Made by a program: the position numbers and the translations under genes. From Ruminococcus sp. (GTDB lineage Bacteria > Bacillota > Clostridia > Oscillospirales > Ruminococcaceae), in contig JAAVHM010000081.1 of assembly GCA_014799675.1 (NCBI GenBank), positions 8,868 to 26,962 on the forward strand: a stretch of 18,095 nucleotides of DNA, given 5' to 3'. Shown here one piece after another: positions 7,468-14,834 of this stretch (within the stretch, counting starts at the first letter, position 1; every line of letters begins with the position of its first letter). The notes beneath the pieces are model-generated. The model ran no database searches and was not told where the DNA came from. It was given only the letters and a program-made list of their open reading frames with translations.

Positions 7468-8463
7468 TTGTTTGGAATTGAAATTTTGGGAACAGGTTCT
7501 TACAGTCCGAAGCTTAACGTCACTAACGACGATCTGGCGAAAATAGTTGAGACTAACGACGAATGGATATCGTCCAGAACGGGAATATCTTCCCGCCGTA
7601 TTTCCGACGGTGAGCCGACATGGAAAATGGGCGGGTCGGCTGCAAAAGAAGCCGTTAAAAATGCGGGCATAGACCCCATGGACATAGGTCTTATTATCGA
7701 CACAACGATTACAAACGACTTTTCAACACCCTCTGTAGCCTGCGTTGTCCAAAAGGAAATAGGCGCGGAAAACGCCGCCGCTTACGACCTTAACGCCGCC
7801 TGCTCGGGCTTCGTTTACGGTGTGGACGCCGCAAAAAGATATCTCCAGACAGAACCCGATATGAAGTACGTCCTTGTGGTTGCCAACGAAATGCTTTCAA
7901 GGATAACCGACTATAGCGACCGTTCCACCTGCGTACTCTTCGGAGACGGCGCGGCTGCGGCGGTAATAGGACGTTCCGAGAAGCTTTTCACAAGCTTTAT
8001 CGGCGCGGACGGCGGCGGAGCGCATTTCCTCTATGCAAAGTCCCACAAGGTTTTCCACCCGTTCAGAAGCAGTCAGGTGGACGAGATTGACAGCGGCGAA
8101 TTCGGCGCGGGAACGACTTTCCTTTTCCAGGACGGCAAGGAGGTCTACAAGTTTGCAACAAAGGCTCTTCCTATGGCGGCAAACAAGGCTGCCGAGAAGA
8201 TCGGTCTTGACATAAACGAGGTTGACTGGTTCATTCCTCATCAGGCTAATATCAGAATTATCGAGACCGCCGCAAAAAATATCGGCGTTTCAATGGATAA
8301 ATTTATCGTGAACATCAAAAATCACGGCAACACTTCAAGCGCGTCTATACCAATTGCTCTCCATGAAGCTATTACAGACGGTATAATAAAGCGGGGCGAC
8401 AAGCTTTGTCTTGTTGGCTTCGGAGCAGGTCTTACAATGGGCGCGGTAATTTTAGAATACTGA
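7468..8463 (+). CDS. fabH: Beta-ketoacyl-ACP synthase III
   Basis: FabH starts fatty acid synthesis by condensing an acyl-CoA primer (acetyl-CoA or a branched one) with malonyl-ACP. I chose the TTG at 7468 because GGAGGT lies 7 nt upstream and the protein then begins MFGIEILGTGSYSP, as FabH proteins normally do, giving 331 residues. An in-frame ATG at 7435 would add 11 residues but has only a weak AGGT site. With the TTG start the catalytic triad is C112 (AACSGF), H258 (IPHQAN) and N288 (NHGNTSSAS). The primer-pocket residues are not diagnostic enough to tell straight-chain from branched primers. It is the first gene of the operon, 47 bp ahead of a small membrane protein gene. Confidence in function is very high; the start is less certain. 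Confidence 0.96.
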   Translation: MFGIEILGTGSYSPKLNVTNDDLAKIVETNDEWISSRTGISSRRISDGEPTWKMGGSAAKEAVKNAGIDPMDIGLIIDTTITNDFSTPSVACVVQKEIGAENAAAYDLNAACSGFVYGVDAAKRYLQTEPDMKYVLVVANEMLSRITDYSDRSTCVLFGDGAAAAVIGRSEKLFTSFIGADGGGAHFLYAKSHKVFHPFRSSQVDEIDSGEFGAGTTFLFQDGKEVYKFATKALPMAANKAAEKIGLDINEVDWFIPHQANIRIIETAAKNIGVSMDKFIVNIKNHGNTSSASIPIALHEAITDGIIKRGDKLCLVGFGAGLTMGAVILEY

Positions 8464-8475
8464 TTTCCGGAAATC
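8462..8475. other. 14-bp perfect palindrome over the fabH stop codon
   Basis: GATTTCCGGAAATC is its own reverse complement and begins at the second base of the fabH stop codon. It could be a protein-binding site or simply chance. It is too short and tight for an RNA hairpin terminator, and no U-run follows. Confidence 0.4.
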
Positions 8476-8510
8476 CTGCTTCTTAAATATCTTGCAGAGG
8501 AGGGCTGTAA

Positions 8511-8930
8511 ATGTTAGACGATTACCTTGTTACCGAGCTTTGGGACTTGCTTTGGGTCTATGCGGGCAAAGCCTTTACGGCTCTTACCCAGAAAAGCATT
8601 TTCGTACTTATTATACAGGGAGTATTGATCGCCCTGTCGTTCTGGGACAAAAACAGCCGCCTTTTCGTGATACTTACCGCAATCGGCGTTTACTCGGTCT
8701 ACGGCAGTCTTTCCATGTGGGTCGACCTTTGGAGAATGGAGCTTGCCGCCAAGCGTCAGAGGGAAGCCAAATGGAAGCAGTACCGTCTTTCAATAAATCT
8801 GCGGCACAGAAATCTTACTTACGACGAGATAATATTTATACCCGAAATAAACAACAAAGAGGATAATTTCGGGAAATTATACAATTTGGAGTATGCAATG
8901 AATTTTGAAAGGAATTACAATTATGTCTGA
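8511..8930 (+). CDS. Small two-TM membrane protein of unknown function in the fab operon
   Basis: This is a 139-residue protein I do not recognise. The ATG at 8511 follows a strong GAGGAGGG site. An aromatic N-terminal stretch (about 5-25) precedes two hydrophobic segments (about 29-45 and 51-73). Next comes a basic amphipathic region (about 74-100, with RMELAAKRQREAKWKQYR) and a polar C-terminus ending in NYNYV. Its last 8 bases, including the stop codon, overlap the start of fabG (ATGTCTGA), which indicates translational coupling. The position between fabH and fabG points to a link with fatty acid or membrane synthesis, but no catalytic motif is visible. A membrane anchor or regulator for the fab enzymes is speculation. 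Confidence 0.85.
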   Translation: MLDDYLVTELWDLLWVYAGKAFTALTQKSIFVLIIQGVLIALSFWDKNSRLFVILTAIGVYSVYGSLSMWVDLWRMELAAKRQREAKWKQYRLSINLRHRNLTYDEIIFIPEINNKEDNFGKLYNLEYAMNFERNYNYV

Positions 8931-9669
8931 AAACAGAAAAACTGCAATAATCACAGGCTCTTCAAGAGGTATCGGCGCGGCAATCGCTCTGCGTCTTGCA
9001 AAGGACGGCTATAATATCGCCCTTAACGACCTTAACGAGAGTATGTTTGAAAACAACGATATAAAGGAAAAAATCACGGCTCTTGGCGTTGAAGCGGAAA
9101 TTTTCTTGGCGGACGTTTCAAAGTACGATCAGTGCGAAGCAATGGTAAAGGCTGTTAAGGAACGCTTCGGCACAATAGACGTGCTTATCAACAACGCGGG
9201 CATAACCCGTGACGGTCTTATGGCAAGAATGCCCGAGGAACAGTACGACATGGTTATCGCTGTAAATCAGAAAAGCGTGTTCAATATGCTTAAGCTTGCG
9301 GGTAACGTTATGATACGTCAGAAGCAGGGCAAGATCGTTAATCTTGCTTCCGTGGCGGGACTTTACGGTAACCCGGGACAGATAAACTATTCCGCTTCAA
9401 AGGCGGCTATAATCGGCATGACAAAGACCGCCGCAAAGGAGCTTGGTTCAAGAAACATCAACGTGAACGCGGTCGCTCCCGGCTTTATCAGCACCCCCAT
9501 GACGGATAAGCTTACCGAGGAGCAAAAGGCTAAAATGCTTGAAGCAATCGCTATGAAGCGTTACGGCACGGTGGACGAGATCGCGGGCGTGGTATCTTTC
9601 CTCTGCTCCGAGGACGCCTCCTATGTTACCGGACAGACGATCGAGATATCGGGCGGACTTTCCATGTGA
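8923..9669 (+). CDS. fabG: 3-oxoacyl-ACP reductase
   Basis: FabG reduces beta-ketoacyl-ACP to (R)-3-hydroxyacyl-ACP with NADPH, the first reductive step of each elongation round. The 248-residue length is standard for a classical short-chain dehydrogenase. The cofactor motif TGSSRGIG is at 11-18 and NNAG at about 90-93. The catalytic tetrad N115, S143, Y156 and K160 is complete (YSASK). The C-terminal ISGG motif is present. The ATG at 8923 was chosen because AAAGGA precedes it; an in-frame TTG six codons earlier lies in the ribosome binding region. The start overlaps the end of the preceding membrane protein gene by 8 bp. Confidence 0.97.
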   Translation: MSENRKTAIITGSSRGIGAAIALRLAKDGYNIALNDLNESMFENNDIKEKITALGVEAEIFLADVSKYDQCEAMVKAVKERFGTIDVLINNAGITRDGLMARMPEEQYDMVIAVNQKSVFNMLKLAGNVMIRQKQGKIVNLASVAGLYGNPGQINYSASKAAIIGMTKTAAKELGSRNINVNAVAPGFISTPMTDKLTEEQKAKMLEAIAMKRYGTVDEIAGVVSFLCSEDASYVTGQTIEISGGLSM

Positions 9670-9694
9670 CAGTTGACAGTTGATAGTTGACAGT
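9667..9694 (+). repeat. Tandem heptamer repeat starting in the fabG stop codon
   Basis: Four head-to-tail copies of TGACAGT (the third is TGATAGT) run from the fabG TGA into the 60-bp gap before fabF. The repeat is 28 bp long. Copy-number change would not alter fabG, because the stop is in the first copy, but would shift the fabG-fabF spacing. Confidence 0.85.
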
Positions 9695-9729
9695 TAAATT
9701 TAAAAATTGCGAAAGGATAATTTATATAT

Positions 9730-10968
9730 ATGAAAAGAGTTGTTATAACAGGAATGGGCGTGGTTTCCCCCGTGGGAAACAGCACCTCGGAATTGTGGGA
9801 AAGCCTTAAAGCCGGCAGGCACGGCTTTGGCTATATCAACGATATTACAGGAGACGATTTTGACGTAAAAATTGCCGCAAGGGTAAAGGATTTTTCTCCC
9901 GAAAAATATGTGGAGAAAAAGGAAGCACGCCGCATGGACAGGTTCACGCAGTTCGGCGTAACTGCGGCTCTGGACGCTCTTGCGGACAGCGGTTCGGATT
10001 TCAAAGACCTTGACCCGTTCCGCGCAGGCGTTATCTTCGGCGTTGGTATCGGCGGACTTAACCTCACGCTTCAGGAGCATGAAAAGTACCTTGAAAAAGG
10101 TCCTGACAGAATTTCCGTATTTTATGTACCGATGATGATAGGCAACATGGCGGCTGGAACGATTTCCATGCGTACAGGCTTTAAGGGGGACAACTTCTGC
10201 TCCACAACAGCCTGTGCTTCCTCCGCACACGCTGTCGGAGAAGCTTTCCGCAAGATAAAGGACGGCTACCTTGATGTTTGCATTGCGGGCGGCGCGGAAT
10301 CCTGCGTTGGAACTTTCGCTCTTGCGGGCTTCAACAATATGAAAGCATTGACCCGTTCCGACGATCTGGAAAGATGTTCTATCCCGTTTGACGCGGAGAG
10401 AAGCGGCTTTGTCCTCGGCGAGGGCTGCGGCGCGCTTGTTCTTGAAGAGCTTGAACACGCAAAGGCAAGAGGCGCAAAGATATATGCGGAAATCGCGGGC
10501 TACGGCGCGACCTGTGACGCGTATCATATGACTTCCCCCTCACCGGAGGGAGACGCTGCCGCAAGGGGCATGGTAAACGCATACACCGAAGCGGGACTTA
10601 AACCCGAGGATATAGACTACATCAACGCTCACGGAACGTCCACAGGTCTCAACGACAAATACGAGACCAAGGCTGTCAAAAAAGCTCTCGGCGAGGAAGC
10701 TGCCAAAAAGGTCGTGATAAATTCCACCAAGTCCATGACGGGACACCTTTTGGGCGCGGCGGGAGCTGTTGAAGCGATAGTAACGGCGCTTTCCGTTCAG
10801 AATGATTATGTACACGTGACAAGAGGCTATAAAGTTCCCGACCCCGAGTGTGACCTTGATTACTGCACAGAGGGCGGACGGAATATGACAGTAAACGCCG
10901 CGCTTTCAAACAGCCTTGGCTTCGGCGGACACAACGCTACACTTTGCATTGTAAAATATAAAGATTAA
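9730..10968 (+). CDS. fabF: Beta-ketoacyl-ACP synthase II
   Basis: FabF is the elongating condensing enzyme, joining acyl-ACP with malonyl-ACP. The 412-residue protein has both thiolase-fold halves. The active-site cysteine is C162 (TACASSAH), with H301 in NAHGTSTGLND and H339 in STKSMTGHL, plus K334. This C-H-H triad separates it from FabH (C-H-N). The C-terminal LGFGGHN glycine-rich loop is intact. It sits 60 bp after fabG, the gap being filled by the heptamer repeat and an A/T-rich leader. The AAAGGA site is about 12 nt from the ATG, longer than its neighbours and perhaps lowering translation. It is 11 bp ahead of accB. Confidence 0.97.
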   Translation: MKRVVITGMGVVSPVGNSTSELWESLKAGRHGFGYINDITGDDFDVKIAARVKDFSPEKYVEKKEARRMDRFTQFGVTAALDALADSGSDFKDLDPFRAGVIFGVGIGGLNLTLQEHEKYLEKGPDRISVFYVPMMIGNMAAGTISMRTGFKGDNFCSTTACASSAHAVGEAFRKIKDGYLDVCIAGGAESCVGTFALAGFNNMKALTRSDDLERCSIPFDAERSGFVLGEGCGALVLEELEHAKARGAKIYAEIAGYGATCDAYHMTSPSPEGDAAARGMVNAYTEAGLKPEDIDYINAHGTSTGLNDKYETKAVKKALGEEAAKKVVINSTKSMTGHLLGAAGAVEAIVTALSVQNDYVHVTRGYKVPDPECDLDYCTEGGRNMTVNAALSNSLGFGGHNATLCIVKYKD

Positions 10969-10979
10969 GGAGCAAAATT

Positions 10980-11456
10980 ATGGTTAAGATCGAATTTATA
11001 CAGCAGCTTGCAGAGCTTGTTAAGGAAAAGGATCTGGGCGAGATAACCGTTGCGGACGGCGAGGAAGTTGTTACAATAAAGGGTAAAAAATGCCCTCCCC
11101 CTCCTCCAATGGGCGTGCCTATGGGTATGCCTGCGGGCGCGCCTTTGGCACAGGTTTCCGTAATGCAGCAGTCCGCAGAAGTTTCTGCAAGCAGCGCAGG
11201 AAGCGGCGCGGCAGTCCCAAGCGGAAATGTGGTAAAAGCTCCGCTGGTGGGAACATTCTATGCGGCTTCTGCTCCCGACAAGCCGCCCTTTGTCACAGTT
11301 GGCAAGCGGGTCAAAAAGGGAGACGTACTTATGATAATCGAGTCCATGAAGCTTATGAACGAAGTCCAGAGCGACTTTGACGGCGTTGTTGAGGAAATTC
11401 TCGTGAACAACGGTCAGGCTGTTGAATTCGACCAGCCTATCATGATAATTAAATAG
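10980..11456 (+). CDS. accB: Biotin carboxyl carrier protein of acetyl-CoA carboxylase
   Basis: AccB (BCCP) carries biotin between the biotin carboxylase and carboxyltransferase parts of acetyl-CoA carboxylase. The 158 residues divide into an N-terminal oligomerisation region (1-37) and a flexible Pro/Met/Ala/Ser-rich linker (about 38-85) with a run of five prolines. The C-terminal biotinyl domain (about 86-158) begins with VKAPLVGTFY. The biotin-accepting lysine is K124 in ESMKLM, a normal variant of EAMKMM. The ribosome binding site AAGGAG lies in the 11-bp gap after fabF. A separate biotin ligase must attach the biotin; none is seen in this window. Confidence 0.97.
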   Translation: MVKIEFIQQLAELVKEKDLGEITVADGEEVVTIKGKKCPPPPPMGVPMGMPAGAPLAQVSVMQQSAEVSASSAGSGAAVPSGNVVKAPLVGTFYAASAPDKPPFVTVGKRVKKGDVLMIIESMKLMNEVQSDFDGVVEEILVNNGQAVEFDQPIMIIK

Positions 11457-11468
11457 GGGGAAATACTT

Positions 11469-11897
11469 ATGCCACTTATGAATAAAGAACAAATCATGGA
11501 AATAATCCCCCACCGCGACCCCTTTCTGCTGATAGACACCATTGAGGAAATGGAAGTTGGCAAAAAGGTTGTCGCCACAAAGCACATGAACGAGGACGAG
11601 TTCTGGTTCAAGGGACATTTCCCCAATTACCCCGTTGTTCCCGGCGTGCTTATGCTTGAAATGTGCGCCCAGGCGGGAGCTGTCGCAATGCTTGCAATGC
11701 CCGAGAACAAGGGCAAGATAGGCTTTTTCGGCGGGGTAAAGGAAGCAAAATTCCGCCGTCAGGTAGTCCCCGGGGACACTCTGCGTATCGAGGTCGAGAT
11801 AATCAAGATCAAAGGACCTGTGGGCGTTGGAAAAGCCATTGCCACGGTAAACGGCGAGAAAGCGGTTTCAGCGGAAATTTCCTTTGCCATAAAGTAA
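11469..11897 (+). CDS. fabZ: 3-hydroxyacyl-ACP dehydratase
   Basis: FabZ removes water from 3-hydroxyacyl-ACP to give trans-2-enoyl-ACP. The 142-residue hot-dog-fold protein carries IIPHRDPFLLID at 12-23, the catalytic histidine H50 in GHFPNYPVVPG and the catalytic glutamate E64 in MLEMCAQAG. Length and motifs match FabZ rather than FabA. The start at 11469 follows a GGGGGA site; a second ATG three codons later is possible. It is 12 bp behind accB, and a palindromic repeat begins 8 bp after its stop codon. Confidence 0.96.
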   Translation: MPLMNKEQIMEIIPHRDPFLLIDTIEEMEVGKKVVATKHMNEDEFWFKGHFPNYPVVPGVLMLEMCAQAGAVAMLAMPENKGKIGFFGGVKEAKFRRQVVPGDTLRIEVEIIKIKGPVGVGKAIATVNGEKAVSAEISFAIK

Positions 11898-11904
11898 TGT
11901 GCAG

Positions 11905-11977
11905 TGTAGGGGCGGATTCCATATCCGCCCGTGTGTACAGCATTTTTCTGCGGGCGCATACAGGATGCGCCCCTACA
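11905..11977. repeat. 73-bp palindromic intergenic repeat (MITE- or REP-like)
   Basis: The element is bounded by 10-bp terminal inverted repeats TGTAGGGGCG (11905-11914) and CGCCCCTACA (11968-11977). Inside are two 8-bp-stem hairpins with 5-nt loops: GGGCGGAT/ATCCGCCC (11910-11930) and GGGCGCAT/ATGCGCCC (11952-11972). It can fold either as one long cruciform or as two side-by-side hairpins. It looks like the dispersed GTAGGGGCG-type palindromes I recall from many bacterial genomes. It has no coding capacity and splits fabZ from accC. Confidence 0.8.
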
Positions 11978-12033
11978 AGCAGATATTAAAATCAGCTATA
12001 TTATTTAACAAATACAATAAATCGGCTGCCGAA

Positions 12034-12065
12034 ATTATTAATTATTCATTATTAATTATTAATTA
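12034..12065. repeat. AT-only direct repeat ahead of accC
   Basis: ATTATTAATTATT occurs at 12034-12046 and again at 12048-12060, separated by one C, and is followed by AATTAA. It is almost pure A/T and lies about 30 bp upstream of the accC start. It could ease DNA melting or be a remnant of a repeat insertion. No clear -35/-10 pair was found with it. Confidence 0.6.
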
Positions 12066-12092
12066 AAGCAAAGCACGTGAGGGAGTGCAACA

Positions 12093-13427
12093 ATGTTTAA
12101 AAAGGTACTTATCGCCAACAGGGGCGAAATAGCTGTAAGAGTAATAAGAGCCTGCCGTGAGCTTGGTCTGAAAACGGTAGCGGTGTTTTCCACGGCGGAC
12201 AGAACGGCTCTCCATGCCCAGATAGCGGACGAGGCGGTATGTATAGGCGGACCTGCCACAAAGGACAGCTATCTGAACGAAAAGGCAATAATCGCCGCCT
12301 GCGAAATAACGGGCGCGGACGCCGTTCACCCCGGCTTCGGCTTTCTTTCCGAGAACGCCGCTTTCGCGCGGAACTGCCGCAAGTGCGGTATAACCTTTAT
12401 AGGACCTTCCCCCGAATCAATTGAAATGCTTGGGGATAAGGCTGCGGCAAAGACCGCTATGAAAAATGCGGGCGTGCCTGTTATCCCTGGAAGCGACGGC
12501 GCGGTTGCTTCTATGGAGGACGCTAAAAAGCTTGCGGAGGAAATAGGTTTTCCACTTATGGTAAAGGCTTCAGCGGGCGGCGGCGGACGTGGCATTCGTC
12601 TCGTTGAACGCATGGAAGATTTAGTCCCAAGCATAGAAGAAGCAAAGCAGGAGGCGCAGAATTATTTCGGCGACGACAGCATATACATGGAGAAATTTAT
12701 CGTAAACCCAAAGCATATCGAAATTCAGATTTTGGCGGACACCCACGGCAACGTCGTGCATCTGGGGGAGCGTGACTGCTCAATGCAAAGGCGCAACCAA
12801 AAGGTGCTGGAGGAAAGCCCCTCCGTCATCATGACCCCCCAGCTCCGTCAGCGTATGGGTCAGGCGGCTGTTGCGGCGGCAAAGGTCTGCGGCTACTATA
12901 ACGCGGGTACTATCGAGTTCCTTGTTGATAACGACTGCAACTTCTATTTTATGGAAATGAACACCCGTATACAGGTTGAACACCCCATTACAGAATTTGT
13001 TACAGGGGTAGACCTTGTTAAAGCCCAGCTTAAAATCGCGGCGGGGAAAGAATTGCCATACTCGCAGGAGGACATACGCATCAAGGGACATTCTATAGAG
13101 TGCAGAATAAACGCCGAAAACCCCGAAAAGGGCTTCCGACCATGTCCGGGAAAAATAAACGCAATGCTTGTCCCGGGAGGTCCTGGGGTAAGAATAGACA
13201 GCGCGGCATATCAGGGCTATACGATACCGCCCTATTACGACAGCATGATAGCAAAGCTTATTGTGTACGCTCCCACAAGAGAGGAAGCCATTGCCAAAAT
13301 GAAATGGGCTTTGGCGGAATTTATCGTGCAGGGCGTTGATACAAACATAGATTTTCAGCTTTCGCTGATAAGCGACCCGATGTTTGAGTCGGGCAAATAC
13401 GATATTGGATATTTAGGAAGACGATGA
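12093..13427 (+). CDS. accC: Biotin carboxylase subunit of acetyl-CoA carboxylase
   Basis: AccC uses ATP and bicarbonate to carboxylate the biotin on BCCP. The 444 residues show the N-terminal biotin carboxylase fold (ANRGEIAVR at 8-16), the ATP-grasp domain with K116, K158 and the glycine-rich loop AGGGGRG (161-167), and the C-terminal lid. The catalytic set E275, E288, N290, R292, E296 and R338 is complete and falls at nearly the same numbers as in the E. coli enzyme. There is no fused biotinyl domain, so this is a stand-alone subunit. The ATG at 12093 has GAGGGAG upstream. The 195-bp gap after fabZ holds the palindromic and AT repeats, so an internal promoter is possible but none is obvious. 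Confidence 0.97.
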   Translation: MFKKVLIANRGEIAVRVIRACRELGLKTVAVFSTADRTALHAQIADEAVCIGGPATKDSYLNEKAIIAACEITGADAVHPGFGFLSENAAFARNCRKCGITFIGPSPESIEMLGDKAAAKTAMKNAGVPVIPGSDGAVASMEDAKKLAEEIGFPLMVKASAGGGGRGIRLVERMEDLVPSIEEAKQEAQNYFGDDSIYMEKFIVNPKHIEIQILADTHGNVVHLGERDCSMQRRNQKVLEESPSVIMTPQLRQRMGQAAVAAAKVCGYYNAGTIEFLVDNDCNFYFMEMNTRIQVEHPITEFVTGVDLVKAQLKIAAGKELPYSQEDIRIKGHSIECRINAENPEKGFRPCPGKINAMLVPGGPGVRIDSAAYQGYTIPPYYDSMIAKLIVYAPTREEAIAKMKWALAEFIVQGVDTNIDFQLSLISDPMFESGKYDIGYLGRR

Positions 13428-13439
13428 GGTAACAAGTCA

Positions 13440-14147
13440 TTGGAAGATTTAAAGATCGCTCCTTCGGAAAAGAAGTGTCCCCTTTGCGGCGGAGACGTTA
13501 TATTAGGCGAATGTAACTTCTGCGGGTATGCTGTGCCCGATACGGAGAAGCTTTCCGCCGTTTACGACCTGTCTCCCGACAACGTGACTTTCGGCGAATA
13601 TGACGAAGGCGGCGACGAGCTGACCGCCATAGACCCGCCCGACGCTTCCTCTCTGCCCACGGCAAAGCAGGTCAGGGACGCGGCAAGACGGCGCAGAGCC
13701 GAGGAACGTAAGAAGTCCCAAACTCAAAATGCATATGGCGCAAACAATGCGATAAACGCAAGTCCTGCAAATATCGCAAATAATGCAAATGCGCCCTTTG
13801 TGCCATACACAAAGCCCGATTACGGCACGCCCCAAGAGATTTCCCATGAGCCGTCAGATATGCCTACAAAGGTGGTAAAGTCGGTGTCGGATTTCGTAAT
13901 TCATCATTGGTGGAAATTTCTTCTCACCGCAATACTTCCCTCGGTGGGGTACGGCTTTGCATTTTTTTATTTTGTTATAAACAGAGATAAGGATAAAGAA
14001 CGTAAAATAAGCGAGCTTTTCTTTGCGGGAGTAATATTGCTGACAACGATACTGCTCCAAGCGGTGAAATGGGACCCCACAGGGCTTGATATACTTATAC
14101 AATATTTGATAAGCGGCTTTTTAACAAGAGGTCGGCATTATTATTAA
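13440..14147 (+). CDS. Zinc-ribbon membrane protein, paralogue A, between accC and accD
   Basis: This is a 235-residue protein of unknown function. It starts at TTG 13440, with GAGGT overlapping the accC stop codon 9 nt upstream. A short zinc ribbon at the N-terminus has Cys13, Cys16, Cys25 and Cys28 (KKCPLCGGDV and FCGY). An acidic stretch follows (about 50-70), then a very basic segment (RDAARRRRAEERKK, about 79-92) and an Asn/Ala-rich linker. Hydrophobic segments lie at about 158-180 and 191-208, perhaps with a third at 214-227. A charged loop, INRDKDKERK, separates the first two. The ribbon probably lies in the cytoplasm. It is paralogous to the next gene, sharing the ribbon, a PD...SA-Y motif and the C-terminal TM pair. 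The acc location suggests, without proof, a role with the carboxylase. Confidence 0.85.
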   Translation: MEDLKIAPSEKKCPLCGGDVILGECNFCGYAVPDTEKLSAVYDLSPDNVTFGEYDEGGDELTAIDPPDASSLPTAKQVRDAARRRRAEERKKSQTQNAYGANNAINASPANIANNANAPFVPYTKPDYGTPQEISHEPSDMPTKVVKSVSDFVIHHWWKFLLTAILPSVGYGFAFFYFVINRDKDKERKISELFFAGVILLTTILLQAVKWDPTGLDILIQYLISGFLTRGRHYY

Positions 14148-14166
14148 GTGTTAAGGAGTGTGAAGC

Positions 14167-14802
14167 ATGGCGGCAAAAAAATGTCCCCTCTGCGGAGGGA
14201 ACGTTAAAAATAATTATTGTGACAGCTGCGGCTACAGTCTGCCCGACGAGGGGGACATAAGCGCTCTTTACAACTACGACCCCTCGGATTATCCGCAGGA
14301 AGAACCTGCCGTACGGGAGATCACTCCCGAGCATATCACCGAGGAGATATACCCCAACCGTCCCGAGCCTGTGGAATTCAAGGTGCGGGAGGAGGAAAAA
14401 AAGGACAGTCCCTTTGTAAATCCCTATGCGGAGCAGAACAACGGCGTTGGAGGAGCAAACGGGGCAAGTCCCTATGCAAACAATATCCCTAAGCAAAGCG
14501 GGGGACAGTCCCCGTATGCGGGACCTTATGTAAACAATAACCCGCCGCAGAATAACCCAAATCAGAACCAAAATCCTTATGCGAACAACGGTAACTTTAC
14601 ACCATACACAAACACGAACCAAAATGCGAACGGCGGAAGCTTCGGAGAGTTCTGGAAAAAATACTGGCTGTTTGCGCTTGTCACACTTTTGATACCGTTT
14701 TTTGGTTTTGTGTGGCTGGGCATAGAAAATAAAAATCTTGACAAAAAGTATAGAACATATGTTATTATACTTATAGTACTTGGGTTTATTACTAAAATAT
14801 AG
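14167..14802 (+). CDS. Zinc-ribbon membrane protein, paralogue B, with PYAN-rich linker
   Basis: A 211-residue paralogue of the preceding gene. The zinc ribbon uses Cys6, Cys9, Cys18 and Cys21 (KKCPLCGGNV, SCGY). An acidic Glu/Pro-rich stretch (about 40-80) leads into a low-complexity Asn/Pro/Gln/Gly linker. This linker has repeated NPYA/SPYA/TPYT units at roughly 85, 101, 115, 137 and 145. Two C-terminal hydrophobic segments (about 167-186 and 197-209) are separated by ENKNLDKKYR, matching the NRDKDKERK loop of paralogue A. The ATG at 14167 has AAGGAG upstream, 19 bp after paralogue A. accD follows 32 bp later. The linker differs completely from that of A, so only the ribbon and membrane ends are conserved. 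Function unknown. Confidence 0.85.
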   Translation: MAAKKCPLCGGNVKNNYCDSCGYSLPDEGDISALYNYDPSDYPQEEPAVREITPEHITEEIYPNRPEPVEFKVREEEKKDSPFVNPYAEQNNGVGGANGASPYANNIPKQSGGQSPYAGPYVNNNPPQNNPNQNQNPYANNGNFTPYTNTNQNANGGSFGEFWKKYWLFALVTLLIPFFGFVWLGIENKNLDKKYRTYVIILIVLGFITKI

Positions 14803-14834
14803 ATATTTACCGAAGAACGAAAGGAGCGAACAAA

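Noticed and set aside
9700..10527. Minus-strand open frame of 275 codons
   Set aside because: It is antisense to fabF, whose catalytic triad is complete; the composition (Cys, Arg, Phe rich) is that of a shadow frame.
11905..12065. CRISPR-like or insertion-sequence origin of the fabZ-accC repeats
   Set aside because: There is no regular repeat-spacer pattern and no transposase; the elements are short palindromic and AT repeats only.
14095..14622. Minus-strand open frame of 175 codons
   Set aside because: It is a shadow of the zinc-ribbon paralogue B; its Val/Arg/Cys-rich product reflects the opposite strand of the Asn/Pro-rich linker.
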